Source: Bdellovibrionales bacterium (GTDB lineage: Bacteria; Bdellovibrionota; Bdellovibrionia; Bdellovibrionales; JAMPXM01). Taken from it: a stretch of DNA of 48,852 nucleotides. The DNA lies in the NCBI GenBank assembly GCA_005808505.1, contig SYLX01000090.1, positions 1 through 48,852 on the forward strand, written 5' to 3'. The notes below the pieces were generated by a model that had not been told where the DNA came from, searched no databases, and worked only from the letters and a program-made list of their open reading frames with translations. Shown piece by piece: positions 17,668 to 27,125 of this stretch (its first letter is position 1; every line of letters begins with the position of its first letter). The position numbers and the translations under genes are program-made.

Positions 17668-20667
17668 ATGGACGTTTCTCAAACCGGTTCTCAAGTTGCT
17701 CCGAACTCTGTGCAGGCTTCCATCCAAGCTAAAGGTGAAACCATCTTCAACATGATGGAATCCGAAGGCCAGTCGATCTTCAACAAAGATTGGTGGTACG
17801 GCCGAATCATGGAATGGAGCATGAAGAACGAACAGTTCAAAACGCAGATGTTCCGTTTTGTGGACGTTCTCCCCTACTTGAATTCAGGCTCCGAAGTCGC
17901 GCGCCACTTAAAAGAATATTTCGCGGACGCTGGAGATGAACTTCCTTCGGTTTTCAACTTCGGTCTGGGCCTAGGCTCGCTCGCCCCTGGCCTCATGGCA
18001 GGCGCGGTAAAGAAGAACGTCACGCAGATGGCGAAGATGTTCATTACGGGCGAGACTCCTGAAGAAGCACTCGGAGTTTTGAAGAAAGCTCGGAAAAATA
18101 AAATCGCCTTCACCGTCGATATCCTCGGCGAAGCTTGCCTCTCCGAAGCTGAAGCGTTTGAGTACCAGAAGAAATACACGGACCTCATCACTTGGCTCGC
18201 AAAAGATGCGGCGAACTGGGATCACGTTCCACTCATCGACGAAGATGATCGCGGGCCGCTTCCGCGCGTTAACGTGTCGGTGAAACTTTCGTCGCTCTAT
18301 TCGCAGATCGACGTCAAAGCTTGGGATAAGTCGAAAGAAGTTTTGAAGGAACGTCTGCGCCCGATCTTCCGCTTGGCGCAAGAGCGTGGGGTTTTCCTCA
18401 ATCTCGATATGGAACATTACGAGCTCAAAGACATCACGATCGAAGTCTTCAAAGAGCTCATCATGGAACCTGAGTTCGTTAAGTACTCGCATTGGGGTTG
18501 CGTGATCCAAGCTTACCTGCGCGATTCGCTTCGCGACGTGAAAGACTTGGTTGAGTTCTCAAAACGTCGTGGCGTTCCCTTCACGATCCGTCTCGTAAAA
18601 GGGGCTTACTGGGATTACGAAACCGTCCACGCTCAGCAGACCGGCTGGCCCGTTCCTGTTTACACGAACAAAAGAGAATCGGACGCGAACTACGAAGATT
18701 GCGCGCTCGTTCTCTTGCAGAACGTAAAGCACATTCGTCTTGCGGTCGGCTCGCACAACGTGCGCTCGATTTCCGCAATTCTCGTCCATGCGGAACGCTT
18801 GGGGGTCGATCCTCGCGCCTTCGAAATTCAGATGCTCTTCGGCATGGCCGACCCGATTAAAAAATCTCTCGTGAAGATGAACTACCGCGTGCGCGAATAC
18901 GCACCCGTTGGCGAACTTATCCCGGGCATGGCTTACCTCGTGCGCCGTCTTCTTGAGAACACGTCGAATGAATCATTCCTTCGCTCGAAATTTGCGGAAG
19001 GCACTTCGACCGAGCAACTCTTGCGTGATCCTAAAGATGGTTTGAAGCCGACGTCTGCGAATCCTTATGACCTCGACGTGAAAAACGCGATCAAGTTCAA
19101 GAACGAACCTTTGATCGATTTCGGCATCCGCGAAAACCAAGACAAGATGAAACGTGCGATTGCGGATTTCCGCGCGCGCTCTCTCAATGCGGAATACCCG
19201 CTCTTCATCAACGGCAAAGAGGTCAAAACAGGTCGCTTCATCGAAAGCTTGAACCCGTCGAAGCCTTCGGAAGTCGTAGGCCGCGTGCACGTCGCCGGCG
19301 TTGCGGAAGCTGAAGCGGCAATGAAAGCCGCTAAGTCAGCTCAGGTCTCTTGGCGCCGTACGCCTTATGAAAAGCGCGCGGAGCTCGTCGATAAACTTGC
19401 GGACATCTTCAACCGCGATCGCATGTACCTCAACGCTCTCGAAGTTCTTGAAGCCGGAAAGCCTTGGGAAGAAGCGGACGGCGACATCACCGAAGCCATC
19501 GACTTCTGCCGGTACTACGCAAAAGAGATGCGCAAGCTCGGTAAAGGCTCGCGCGTCGGCGGTGTACCTGGCGAAACAAGCCACTACCACTACCGCGCTC
19601 GCGGCGTCAGCGTCGTGATCGCACCTTGGAACTTCCCGCTCGCGATCCTCACCGGCATGGTGGCGGCTTCGCTCGTTACAGGTAACACGGTTGTGTTTAA
19701 GCCTGCGGAGCAGACTCCGGTCATCGGCGCTTATCTGATGAAGGCTCTTCGCGATGCGGGCTTCCCGGCGGGTGTCGTGAACTTCTTGAATGGATACGGA
19801 GAAGAAATTGGTGAGTATCTCACCGGCCATATCGACACGGATTTGATCTGCTTTACGGGATCGAAAGCCGTCGGCCTGCACATTCTCGAAAAGGCCGGTA
19901 AACATCAAAACGGCCAAGACCACGTTAAACGCGTGATCTGCGAAATGGGTGGGAAGAACGCGGTCATCATCGATTCCGATGCGGACCTCGACGAAGCCGT
20001 CACGGGCGTTATTTACTCGGCATTTGGCTTTGCGGGGCAAAAGTGCTCAGCCGCAAGTCGCTTGATCGTCGTCGACGAAATTTACGAGCGCTTCATCGAG
20101 CGTCTGCTTGAAGCAACAAAGTCGATGAAGGTGGCTGCAGCCGATGAGCCGGATGCCTACATGGGCCCCGTCATCGACAAAGAAGCGTATGACCGCATTC
20201 TTTCGACGATCGAGAAGTGCAAACAAGAAGCTCGCTTAGCTTATCAAGGACCAGTTCCTACGAGCGGCTACTTTGTTCCACCCACGATCTTCACGGACGT
20301 GAAGCCTACAGGCTGGCTCGCGCACAATGAGATCTTTGGACCCGTCTTGGCGGTGATCCGTGCGAAGGATTTCAATCAAGCGATCGAGATCGGCAACAAC
20401 ACGGAATACGCTCTCACGGGCGGTGTTTATTCGCGCAGTCCTGCGAACATCGAAAAAGCGAAAGCGGAGTTCGATGTGGGTAACCTCTACATCAATCGGG
20501 GCTGTACGGGCGCGATGGTCGAGCGCCATCCGTTTGGAGGTTATAAGATGTCTGGAGCTGGATCAAAGACCGGCGGGCCTGACTACCTGCTCAACTTCGT
20601 TGAACCGCGAGTCGTAACGGAGAACACTCTCCGCCGCGGCTTTGCCCCGGTAGAAGAGTCGATTTAA
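17668..20667 (+). CDS. putA: Bifunctional proline dehydrogenase / L-glutamate-gamma-semialdehyde dehydrogenase
   Basis: 999 residues, the size of minimalist PutA without the ribbon-helix-helix DNA-binding domain. It oxidises proline to P5C with FAD and then to glutamate with NAD+. The proline dehydrogenase barrel includes RLVKGAYWD (about 308-316) and the [11 protein letters not shown] segment. The aldehyde dehydrogenase half starts near residue 510 and shows APWNFPLAI, the catalytic Glu759 in CEMGGK and the catalytic Cys793 in GQKCSAAS. The absence of the N-terminal DNA-binding domain means it cannot repress its own gene. It is preceded by AACACAGGAAAC. A hairpin terminator follows. It allows growth on proline or peptides, in keeping with a protein-feeding life style. 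Confidence 0.96.
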   Translation: MDVSQTGSQVAPNSVQASIQAKGETIFNMMESEGQSIFNKDWWYGRIMEWSMKNEQFKTQMFRFVDVLPYLNSGSEVARHLKEYFADAGDELPSVFNFGLGLGSLAPGLMAGAVKKNVTQMAKMFITGETPEEALGVLKKARKNKIAFTVDILGEACLSEAEAFEYQKKYTDLITWLAKDAANWDHVPLIDEDDRGPLPRVNVSVKLSSLYSQIDVKAWDKSKEVLKERLRPIFRLAQERGVFLNLDMEHYELKDITIEVFKELIMEPEFVKYSHWGCVIQAYLRDSLRDVKDLVEFSKRRGVPFTIRLVKGAYWDYETVHAQQTGWPVPVYTNKRESDANYEDCALVLLQNVKHIRLAVGSHNVRSISAILVHAERLGVDPRAFEIQMLFGMADPIKKSLVKMNYRVREYAPVGELIPGMAYLVRRLLENTSNESFLRSKFAEGTSTEQLLRDPKDGLKPTSANPYDLDVKNAIKFKNEPLIDFGIRENQDKMKRAIADFRARSLNAEYPLFINGKEVKTGRFIESLNPSKPSEVVGRVHVAGVAEAEAAMKAAKSAQVSWRRTPYEKRAELVDKLADIFNRDRMYLNALEVLEAGKPWEEADGDITEAIDFCRYYAKEMRKLGKGSRVGGVPGETSHYHYRARGVSVVIAPWNFPLAILTGMVAASLVTGNTVVFKPAEQTPVIGAYLMKALRDAGFPAGVVNFLNGYGEEIGEYLTGHIDTDLICFTGSKAVGLHILEKAGKHQNGQDHVKRVICEMGGKNAVIIDSDADLDEAVTGVIYSAFGFAGQKCSAASRLIVVDEIYERFIERLLEATKSMKVAAADEPDAYMGPVIDKEAYDRILSTIEKCKQEARLAYQGPVPTSGYFVPPTIFTDVKPTGWLAHNEIFGPVLAVIRAKDFNQAIEIGNNTEYALTGGVYSRSPANIEKAKAEFDVGNLYINRGCTGAMVERHPFGGYKMSGAGSKTGGPDYLLNFVEPRVVTENTLRRGFAPVEESI

Positions 20668-20693
20668 GTCTCACGTCGTCACTCGCTACATCG

Positions 20694-20755
20694 GACCCGC
20701 CTTTTCGTAGGAAGAACTTTGTAAGACGCACTTCCTAGAGGCGGGTTCTCTTTTG
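20694..20755 (+). terminator. Terminator of putA
   Basis: Outer arms GACCCGCC (20694-20701) and GGCGGGTT (20740-20747), inner arms TAGGAAG (20708-20714) and CTTCCTA (20731-20737), followed by CTCTTTT. The two-part stem ends the putA transcript shortly after the stop codon. Confidence 0.75.
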
Positions 20756-20762
20756 CGCGGAC

Positions 20763-21044
20763 CTAGACCGAGTCTTCGAGCGCTTCGGCCGGCACCCAGC
20801 CTTCGTGAATTTCTCCGTCCGAAGCCGCGTGCCGAACCGCAAATACAGAGACTGTCTTCTCTTCGCTGTCACTGACTTCTAATGGTCCATCAATGACGGT
20901 GACGATCGCTCCGCTCGAAATCACGCACCTCTTCTTAGAAACGCCGAGGAACCGTCTCCCCGCGATCTCGATCAGTGCGTCAGTACATTTGACTTCGAAT
21001 TTGATCTTCTTGATCAAAGTAGCGCTTCTCCCGTGTCTACTCAT
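20763..21044 (-). CDS. Small protein, unknown function
   Basis: 93 residues from the ATG at 21042-21044; an ATG 18 codons upstream is also open and neither has a good ribosome binding site. The sequence has alternating hydrophobic and charged strands (KIKFEVKCTDALIEIAGRRF) and ends in EGWVPAEALED, a shape like an SH3-type barrel end, but the match is only visual. There is no signal peptide. It lies downstream of the rhomboid gene by 174 bp on the same strand, so it may be the last member of that unit. It could be a spurious frame, since evidence rests on codon use alone. Confidence 0.45.
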   Translation of the reverse strand: MSRHGRSATLIKKIKFEVKCTDALIEIAGRRFLGVSKKRCVISSGAIVTVIDGPLEVSDSEEKTVSVFAVRHAASDGEIHEGWVPAEALEDSV

Positions 21045-21217
21045 GCTCCAGAGAGCTTGGACCACAATCAGATTAACTAGGAAATTCTGAGCTGGCAATG
21101 CTAGGCCCGACTACCAGCCACCTATCAGGATAAGAAACGAAGTTGCGGCTGTTGCATTCGCATGGAACGCAGGCGCAAACGTTAATGGTTTGTAAATGAG
21201 AACTTACGAATGACGAG

Positions 21218-22213
21218 TTATATCCGTGCGCCCGGTCGATGATCTGATGAAGGCGGAGCTGCCGGCGATGACGGATCGTTCTCCTCCACAAGCCAGCCGC
21301 GATCTAAGGACATCGCGATCACGAATCCCCAGAGGGCTCCACCTAAATGCGCGGCATACGCGACCGATCCGAAATCTTGCGAGGCCGCAAGGTAACCGCT
21401 GACATCCGGAATGAGCGAAACGATCAGCACAAGCCAACTCGGAAGCGCGACGAATCCAAAGTAGCCTTCAGCCGGCAGGAGCCAGAAAAAGAAACGAATT
21501 TTTTCGCGACTCAACCAACCAAATCCCACGAGCGCAATCAGCGCGCTCACGGCGGCACTTGCCCCGACTAGCGGAGCTGAAGAGATGCCCGAAAGCTGCG
21601 AGAAGATCCAAGCGCCTAAGAGGCCACCACCGAAATAAGTGACGACAACGAAACTTCCGCCAAGCTTGGTTTCGATGAACATACCGAAGATGAGCAAGAA
21701 AACCATGTTCCAAAAGAGATGTAAGAATCCGCTGTGCGAAAACTGATACGTGATGAACTGCACCCACTGGGTTTTCAAACGGCTGATGCCCCAAAGATAC
21801 GACGGGTGCTCGAATTGGAGAGACTTGAGCTCTTTGAATTTCCCTCGCCAATCGGCAACGGCTACTTCGTCGCCGCCAAACTCGTAGTCCGTAGCTTGAG
21901 TCATGAACTCGACGTTGCGGATCGCGAGACTTCCAAGAATCTTGCGTGACTCGACATCACCTGAGTAGGACTTCCGGGCAAGTTCGATCAACGTACGCGA
22001 GAATTTGGCTGGATCGCGCGAGATCATCACGGAGAAAGCAGAGCCTTGCGTCTCGAGGAAAGCTCGATCGGTGATCAGCTCATCCATACGCGCATCGGTT
22101 CGCTCGTACTCATCGTATGTCGCAAGAAAGACAAACAGATTAATCGCGAAGAGAAAAACCGTGAGCGGTGCAAGATGCGGCGAAACGAATCCCCGCAAGA
22201 TCGGAAAGATCAC
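21218..22213 (-). CDS. Rhomboid-family intramembrane serine protease
   Basis: 331 residues. After a first membrane segment (15-32), a long extracytoplasmic stretch (about 35-150) precedes the rhomboid core. HLFWN (165-169) is the HxxxN motif of the second helix. The catalytic serine is Ser219 in GASA (normally GASG) and the catalytic histidine is His289 in AAHLGG. Ser219 and His289 form the dyad of rhomboid proteases that cut membrane proteins within the bilayer. The Gly-to-Ala change after the serine is a mild departure and does not by itself imply inactivity. The ATG overlaps the stop of the RDD-TPR gene by four bases, so both products are coupled in translation. Confidence 0.85.
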   Translation of the reverse strand: MIFPILRGFVSPHLAPLTVFLFAINLFVFLATYDEYERTDARMDELITDRAFLETQGSAFSVMISRDPAKFSRTLIELARKSYSGDVESRKILGSLAIRNVEFMTQATDYEFGGDEVAVADWRGKFKELKSLQFEHPSYLWGISRLKTQWVQFITYQFSHSGFLHLFWNMVFLLIFGMFIETKLGGSFVVVTYFGGGLLGAWIFSQLSGISSAPLVGASAAVSALIALVGFGWLSREKIRFFFWLLPAEGYFGFVALPSWLVLIVSLIPDVSGYLAASQDFGSVAYAAHLGGALWGFVIAMSLDRGWLVEENDPSSPAAPPSSDHRPGARI

Positions 22214-24255
22214 GGTCCTCCCCTGCGCGAGCGCGCAAGTTCGAGCACGATCTCATCAAAACCGTCTGCGCTCGCAGGCTGACGTGCGGACCCCATTGAC
22301 TGCAGACGATTGAAATTTTCAAGTAAACCGAGAGCCATTTGCTTTTGGCCCGAGCGGTAGGCAGCCACCACCATCGTGCGGTACAAACCACGATCGTACC
22401 GGTCACCTTCAGAAATTTTGAGCCCTAGGCTTAGCGCTTTGTCCCACGCACGGAGCTGAACCCATTTTTTAAGAATCTTTGAGCCAAGCGGTTTCCAATT
22501 CTCGTTCGCACTCTCAAGCTTTGCCCACGACGACTCGATATCCGACAGCTCTTTTGAGCTCTCGGCTAAATCTGCCAACTGCGCGTTGGCCTCAAGAAAG
22601 AATGCACCTGTTCCGCCGCCGGTCACCGATGCCATGAGCTTGAGTTGTTCAACGCCTTCTTCTTTCTTGCCACTTTCAACGAGTGCCATCGCTCGCGCGA
22701 AGGCTTTAGCTTCGGGAAGCGGCAGTTGATTTTCCAGCTCGTTCCAACGAGCTACGGTCATCACACCTTTGCACTGACTTCCGCGGATATAGGCGGCTGA
22801 CACTTCAGGCTTCATCAGCCAGCCGTCGAATCGATCGACCGCCTCGGTCACAAGTCCGCACGAGACACGCGCGTCGTCCGAACACCCTTCAGTGAGCGTT
22901 TCGTTGAAGCAGAACCAACGCGCGAGATCGACCCGAGCGTTCACATCGACGAGATCCGCTGACGAACGGAGAGCGAGGCGTGCTTCCGCCTTTTGATCTA
23001 ATGACCAAAGCGCTTTGGTCCGCTCGCGGGCGATCTGCGCCGCCACTTTGCGCGGCATGGGACCAGCCTCTTCCATCGCATCAAGAGCGCGTCCGTACTC
23101 ATGGCGCTGCATCCAGAACTTGATCAGACTGAATCTTAAATAAAGTCCGCTTTCTTTACGTAAACTCGATGAGAGTGTTGCAAGTTCGTTTTCGCGGGCG
23201 ACTTCTTGAGCCTTCGCTTCGGCCGTCCCTTTTTGCGCGCCGTCAGCTTCGTCGCCGCCTGCGAGCTCCTCGTCAACCAAACGAGAAAGCGTCGCCATCT
23301 TGCAAGCGTCCGAATCGTCATCGCCGGCGCAAGTTTTCTCAAAGTAACCATCCGACTTCTCATGATCGCCGGTTACCAAAGCTTTGGCCAAATACGCGAG
23401 AGGCTTTTCGCCCTCGCGCCAAAGGGCGTAATTCGCTTCCGCATCCAGGCAGTTCGCATCGAGCTCATCGGCCGAGTAAAGCGCGAGGGCGGCCTCAAGA
23501 CGGTCTTTAACAACCGTGCCTTTTCGCTCTGGCCATTCTTTGAGAGCTTCGCGAACGCTTCCGCAGAGGCGTCCTTCTTCTTCTTGCTCAGCGATTAGGG
23601 CCGCATCGGAAGCAGCCGATAAACGAAATTCATTGATATGAATCGTAGCAACTAGCGCGACCATCGCGAGCGCCGCCGATTGAAACCCGCTCGCCATGGA
23701 AATCTCGGGTAACGTCGCAAGACCCGCCTTCCGTCGGCTCGTGAGCGAAATAACGGCCGTATCGCCTGCGCGATCGTGCCAAGGACGACGACGTTCGTTA
23801 GAGAAAACGGCAAGCCACGGGATTCCGGCGAAGAGAACTTCGAAACACCAGACAAGAGAGCGCTGAAAAGCTTCGATTGGACGCGGGCGGCCTCCGCTGA
23901 AAACCGATACGACGCGCAAGCGAAGCGCTAGCTTTCCGGGGGTACCACCGAAGAGAGCAACAAATATTGTTTGGTAAAGCGTAACCGCGATCACTCCCGC
24001 AATCGCCGCCGAACCAAGAGCCAACAACCACTGAGGATCACTCCCGAGAACTCGGGCTTCTTGCGCCTGACGACGGAACGGCGCGATCAAGAGCCCCGCA
24101 ATCGGGAGCAAGATCACGAGATCGGCGACGAAGGCCGCTAAACGATCAATCGGGGCCGCCAAGCTCTCTTCAAGCGAGCGACCACGCGTTGATCCGTTTC
24201 GCTCGTCTTGAGCGTCGGGCTTTGGTTCTTTGAAAAAGGAATCTGGTAGGACCAT
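22210..24255 (-). CDS. RDD-domain membrane protein with TPR-like helical repeat region
   Basis: 681 residues. The N-terminal part (about 35-180) has an RDD domain: APIDRLAAFVAD at the first membrane segment, GGTPGKLALRLRVV after the second, and HDRAGDTAV at its end. A further hydrophobic segment near residue 190 leads into about 470 residues of helix-turn-helix repeats rich in Ala, Leu and Glu, resembling TPR or Sel1-type repeats, probably outside the cytoplasm. RDD domains are found in membrane proteins, some linked to transport. The combination with a long repeat scaffold suggests a protein-binding platform. It lies in an operon with the single-pass protein upstream (gap 109 bp) and the rhomboid downstream (4-base overlap). 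Confidence 0.7.
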   Translation of the reverse strand: MVLPDSFFKEPKPDAQDERNGSTRGRSLEESLAAPIDRLAAFVADLVILLPIAGLLIAPFRRQAQEARVLGSDPQWLLALGSAAIAGVIAVTLYQTIFVALFGGTPGKLALRLRVVSVFSGGRPRPIEAFQRSLVWCFEVLFAGIPWLAVFSNERRRPWHDRAGDTAVISLTSRRKAGLATLPEISMASGFQSAALAMVALVATIHINEFRLSAASDAALIAEQEEEGRLCGSVREALKEWPERKGTVVKDRLEAALALYSADELDANCLDAEANYALWREGEKPLAYLAKALVTGDHEKSDGYFEKTCAGDDDSDACKMATLSRLVDEELAGGDEADGAQKGTAEAKAQEVARENELATLSSSLRKESGLYLRFSLIKFWMQRHEYGRALDAMEEAGPMPRKVAAQIARERTKALWSLDQKAEARLALRSSADLVDVNARVDLARWFCFNETLTEGCSDDARVSCGLVTEAVDRFDGWLMKPEVSAAYIRGSQCKGVMTVARWNELENQLPLPEAKAFARAMALVESGKKEEGVEQLKLMASVTGGGTGAFFLEANAQLADLAESSKELSDIESSWAKLESANENWKPLGSKILKKWVQLRAWDKALSLGLKISEGDRYDRGLYRTMVVAAYRSGQKQMALGLLENFNRLQSMGSARQPASADGFDEIVLELARSRRGGP

Positions 24256-24314
24256 GAAGTCCTATCGGTTCAGAGGGAAGTTGAGATGAATGAAAAGGGG
24301 GCGATCTGGATGCA

Positions 24315-24335
24315 GGTCGAGGCAACACCTCGACC
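24315..24335. other. Perfect hairpin between the single-pass membrane protein and RDD-TPR genes
   Basis: Arms GGTCGAGG and CCTCGACC around the loop CAACA. No T tract follows on the minus strand, so this is more likely an mRNA processing or stability element inside the operon than a terminator. Confidence 0.45.
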
Positions 24336-24364
24336 CACTAAAAATCTTTAAGGAAACGTGCGAA

Positions 24365-25069
24365 TTACTTCGCCGCGACTTTCAAAGGAGTGACTCGCAT
24401 TCCGAGCATGCGGCCTTCGTCATCAAGCTGGAACTGGACTTTCGCCACCGGCATGCTCACCTGATTGAGGAGTTGGAACGTTTCAACGTTCTTCGCTTCG
24501 CTCTCGCTTTGCGCTTTCATCGTGCGCTCAAACTCAGGCAAAAGGCTGCGCTGGCTATCGAGGAACGCTGTTAAGTTCTCCAGGCGCTTGGCTTGGTCGT
24601 GACTTACGCTCTCTGTAAATTCGATTTCCTGTAGTTTTCCGTCGTGCAAACGAACGGCATATTTGCCTTCAAGGACTCCGAAGGCGAGCTTCTCTAAACT
24701 TGACGGTTCACGCCCAACCGAAGCGGCTGCACTTAAGCTACGCTTTGAGAGTTCTTGCACGATCTCCGCACGCTCGCGCAAGTTTTCAACTGCGGGCATG
24801 GCATAAGTCGTCTCGCCGACGCTCGCGATTCCGCGAGAGCCTTGCGTGACGGAGCCCATCTCAACCTGCGGATTGGTGAGCTTATTCATCATGTTGTTGT
24901 TGGCCAAGGTGACGAGCACCACGATCGACAACAGCGACGTCGAAACCGCGACTTTGAATTGTTCCATATCAAATCTCACTTTAAGCCCTTTTAAGCGCTC
25001 TTTGTAGTCGGGTTCGTGAATCCGGTGAGTCATGTCGATCACGTTGTCTTTCTTAGAGTCGTTCTTCAT
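24365..25069 (-). CDS. Single-pass inner membrane protein, unknown function
   Basis: 234 residues from the ATG at 25067-25069, chosen for the RBS GGAGGAACGG. The first 40 residues are polar and basic, then one membrane segment (about 42-60, STSLLSIVVLVTLANNN), then a periplasmic domain with helices and beta strands. The topology, cytoplasmic N-terminus and long outside domain, resembles conserved envelope proteins, such as assembly factors that carry a TraE-like anchor (MEQFKVAVSTSLLSIVVLVTL). Resemblance to TraE of type IV secretion is limited to that anchor, and no other transfer gene is near. It heads the unit with the RDD-TPR and rhomboid genes. Confidence 0.6.
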   Translation of the reverse strand: MKNDSKKDNVIDMTHRIHEPDYKERLKGLKVRFDMEQFKVAVSTSLLSIVVLVTLANNNMMNKLTNPQVEMGSVTQGSRGIASVGETTYAMPAVENLRERAEIVQELSKRSLSAAASVGREPSSLEKLAFGVLEGKYAVRLHDGKLQEIEFTESVSHDQAKRLENLTAFLDSQRSLLPEFERTMKAQSESEAKNVETFQLLNQVSMPVAKVQFQLDDEGRMLGMRVTPLKVAAK

Positions 25070-25296
25070 CCGTTCCTCCGCAGGAAACAACAAAGTTTGA
25101 CGAGCCTTTCCTCAAGCTTGCGGTATCCGTAGGACTTCCGTCGAGCTTTTGGTTGGCCTCACCGATTTGCCTCTATGGCCGATCACTACCCTTTCTGTTA
25201 TTGCGATCTGCGTGCCGCCTCGCGGACGATTCTGCGAGGGGTTTTGCGTCTAAACGCTAGTCACCTGCTGATTCCGCTACACAAAATCGGCATGTC

Positions 25297-26571
25297 TCAA
25301 AATGAGACGTTCTTCAAAGCGGAATCGACCCACGAGTCGCGACCCGAGAGCGATGATTCGAGATCGTAGAACAAGCTCAACTCCGGATAGACGCCTTTTT
25401 CTTCTAAGACAGCGCCATCGGTTGACTCGTAACGCGCAATCGGGATCGCGAGCGTGAAGGCCTCGCTCCCAAACTCCCCGAGCGGAAACCACTGCGCCAT
25501 CACGACTTGTCCTGCTGAAGGCTGACCCCAAACGCGCGAACGAGGACGCGAAAAAAAAGCTTGCGCAAAAATCTCGGCGACGGAGCTTGTGCCAGAGTCG
25601 ATCAAGACGGTCACTCTCCCCTTGTAGCAACCGTAATCCGTGAAGGTTCGTAGGTTCAGCTTTGCGGAAGTGTTGAGCTGCTGGAGCTGGCTTTTCGCAT
25701 CGAGATCATCGAGGAGATCTTGCTCTGCCTGAAGCTCTCTCGAAGCCGGACGCACGACCCAGCCGACAAGGCGAGCATCGCAACGAAAAGGCGAGAGCGC
25801 CCGCAACATTGCGGGGAAACTTCCACCTGCATTATCTCGTAGATCGATTACGAGATGATCAAAACGCGAAAGCTTTTGCGCAAGCGCTTGAACTTCAATT
25901 TTGTCGAAGTACTGCGAGAGAAAACTTGGAATTCTTAACAGGCCACTTCCTCGTCCCATGTCCGTCAACTCGGCACTCATGTCTTCTTGCAGCTCTTCGG
26001 GTTCGAGATTGATTTGGATTTCTTCGGATCCCGCACGCAAAATTTTGTAGAGCCCTGCGCTCGATTGCACGAGCTGCGATGATCCAACTTCGTGACCGTT
26101 CACCGAAAGAATCGAGTCTCCTAGCTTAAAGCCTGCTTTGTCTCCGGCACTTCCGGGAAGAATTCGGAAGACGACAAGATGGTCTTCGACCATGCGTGAG
26201 CGAAGCCCGGTGTCGAGCGCTTGGTTGTCCCACATCTGACGATTCTCAACGGGTGAGTAAACCGATAAATGCGAGGAACGCAGAACTTCGAGTCGACCAT
26301 TCACGCGGTCGATGTTCTCTGCTCGTGACGAGAGAAATTCTTGATCTTCCGCTTCCCGATGACATTGAGACACGAACGCGCGGGTCTCCGGTTCATAACG
26401 GCGATGGTAATTTTCGGACACGAGCGAACACACACGGTGAGCGGCGGCTTTATATTGTGACTCGAGCTTCGCGCGCGCCGCAAACGCAGCGACGCCCGCA
26501 AGCGCAATGGCGCTCATGAGTACGGAAAAGAATCTCACGACGTAGGGCGAGGCCGTCTTCTGCCGATTCAC
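25297..26571 (-). CDS. PDZ-containing S41 family peptidase
   Basis: 424 residues. A signal anchor (11-33) is followed by a helical cap, a PDZ domain (about 128-190, with GDSILSVNGHEV) and the S41 protease core (LVIDLRDNAGGSFP at about 240-253). The likely nucleophile is Ser330 in SGTSSVAEI. The position of the catalytic lysine in CtpA/Tsp appears to be Gln355 (PSAGQVV). A histidine in LRSSHLSVYSP (His101) and a glutamate in VLEEKGVYPEL would fit the Ser-His-Glu triad of the other S41 branch (CPAF/IRBP-like). It is probably a periplasmic endopeptidase. A weak hairpin (25218-25239) lies downstream. It is a single-gene unit. Confidence 0.85.
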   Translation of the reverse strand: MNRQKTASPYVVRFFSVLMSAIALAGVAAFAARAKLESQYKAAAHRVCSLVSENYHRRYEPETRAFVSQCHREAEDQEFLSSRAENIDRVNGRLEVLRSSHLSVYSPVENRQMWDNQALDTGLRSRMVEDHLVVFRILPGSAGDKAGFKLGDSILSVNGHEVGSSQLVQSSAGLYKILRAGSEEIQINLEPEELQEDMSAELTDMGRGSGLLRIPSFLSQYFDKIEVQALAQKLSRFDHLVIDLRDNAGGSFPAMLRALSPFRCDARLVGWVVRPASRELQAEQDLLDDLDAKSQLQQLNTSAKLNLRTFTDYGCYKGRVTVLIDSGTSSVAEIFAQAFFSRPRSRVWGQPSAGQVVMAQWFPLGEFGSEAFTLAIPIARYESTDGAVLEEKGVYPELSLFYDLESSLSGRDSWVDSALKNVSF

Positions 26572-26629
26572 GAAGTCAGTGCTCCTGCCTGGATGATTTT
26601 TAATTCTACGAGGCGCCCGAAAAAAGAAA

Positions 26630-26651
26630 AAGCCGGGAAAGGTCCCGGCTT
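26630..26651 (-). terminator. Terminator of the Fis-type HTH gene
   Basis: Arms AAGCCGGGA and TCCCGGCTT around a 4-base loop. On the minus strand the stem is followed by a long T-rich run (TTTTCTTTTT), giving a classical intrinsic terminator 30 bases after the stop. Confidence 0.85.
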
Positions 26652-26681
26652 CTTGGATCGCGGTTCGTTATCGGAACGCGA

Positions 26682-27095
26682 TTAAGCGGCTTTCTTCTTG
26701 TTGCGAGCAACAGAAGGATCGATGTTGTACTGCTTCACTTTGCGGTAGAGAGTCGCGCGGCCGATGCCGAGCGCCTTTGCCGCCTCAGTGAGGTTGCCTT
26801 TGAAAGCAACGATCGCATTTTCGATCGCAGTAGCTTCGAGTTGGTTGATCGTCGCAACGCCTTTGCGTGCGTCCGAGCCAACTGCGCCCTGAGGACCAGG
26901 GAACTGGAGAACTTTCGCGCCTTCATGACCGTGGCCCGCCACGAGCGAAGGAACTTCGTTCTGCTGACGGTTCGACGTCTCCCACTGATCAGGCGTCATT
27001 ACCTGAACGGTGAGGCCATGCATTTGTCCAAACTGTTGAGCCTTTTGGACAAGCGCTTGATCGTCGGAAACGACGATAAACAATGAACGTACCAT
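26682..27095 (-). CDS. DNA-binding regulator with C-terminal Fis-type (HTH_8) domain
   Basis: 137 residues from the ATG at 27093-27095, chosen because GGGAGG lies 8 bases upstream; a longer start has no such site. The C-terminal 45 residues, ATAIENAIVAFKGNLTEAAK then ALGIGRATLYRKVKQY, form the helix-turn-helix of Fis and NtrC-type activators, recognition helix about 110-120. The N-terminus (LFIVVSDDQ) resembles the first strand and helix of a receiver domain, but there is no ATPase domain and no room for a full receiver. It can bind DNA but not activate sigma54 in the usual way; it may be an architectural or repressor protein. A terminator follows directly. Confidence 0.8.
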   Translation of the reverse strand: MVRSLFIVVSDDQALVQKAQQFGQMHGLTVQVMTPDQWETSNRQQNEVPSLVAGHGHEGAKVLQFPGPQGAVGSDARKGVATINQLEATAIENAIVAFKGNLTEAAKALGIGRATLYRKVKQYNIDPSVARNKKKAA

Positions 27096-27125
27096 ATCAA
27101 GACCTCCCATTGATTCCATTTTCAT

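Noticed and set aside
24365-25069. TraE-like type IV secretion protein
   Set aside because: Only the membrane anchor is similar in character and no other transfer genes are near.
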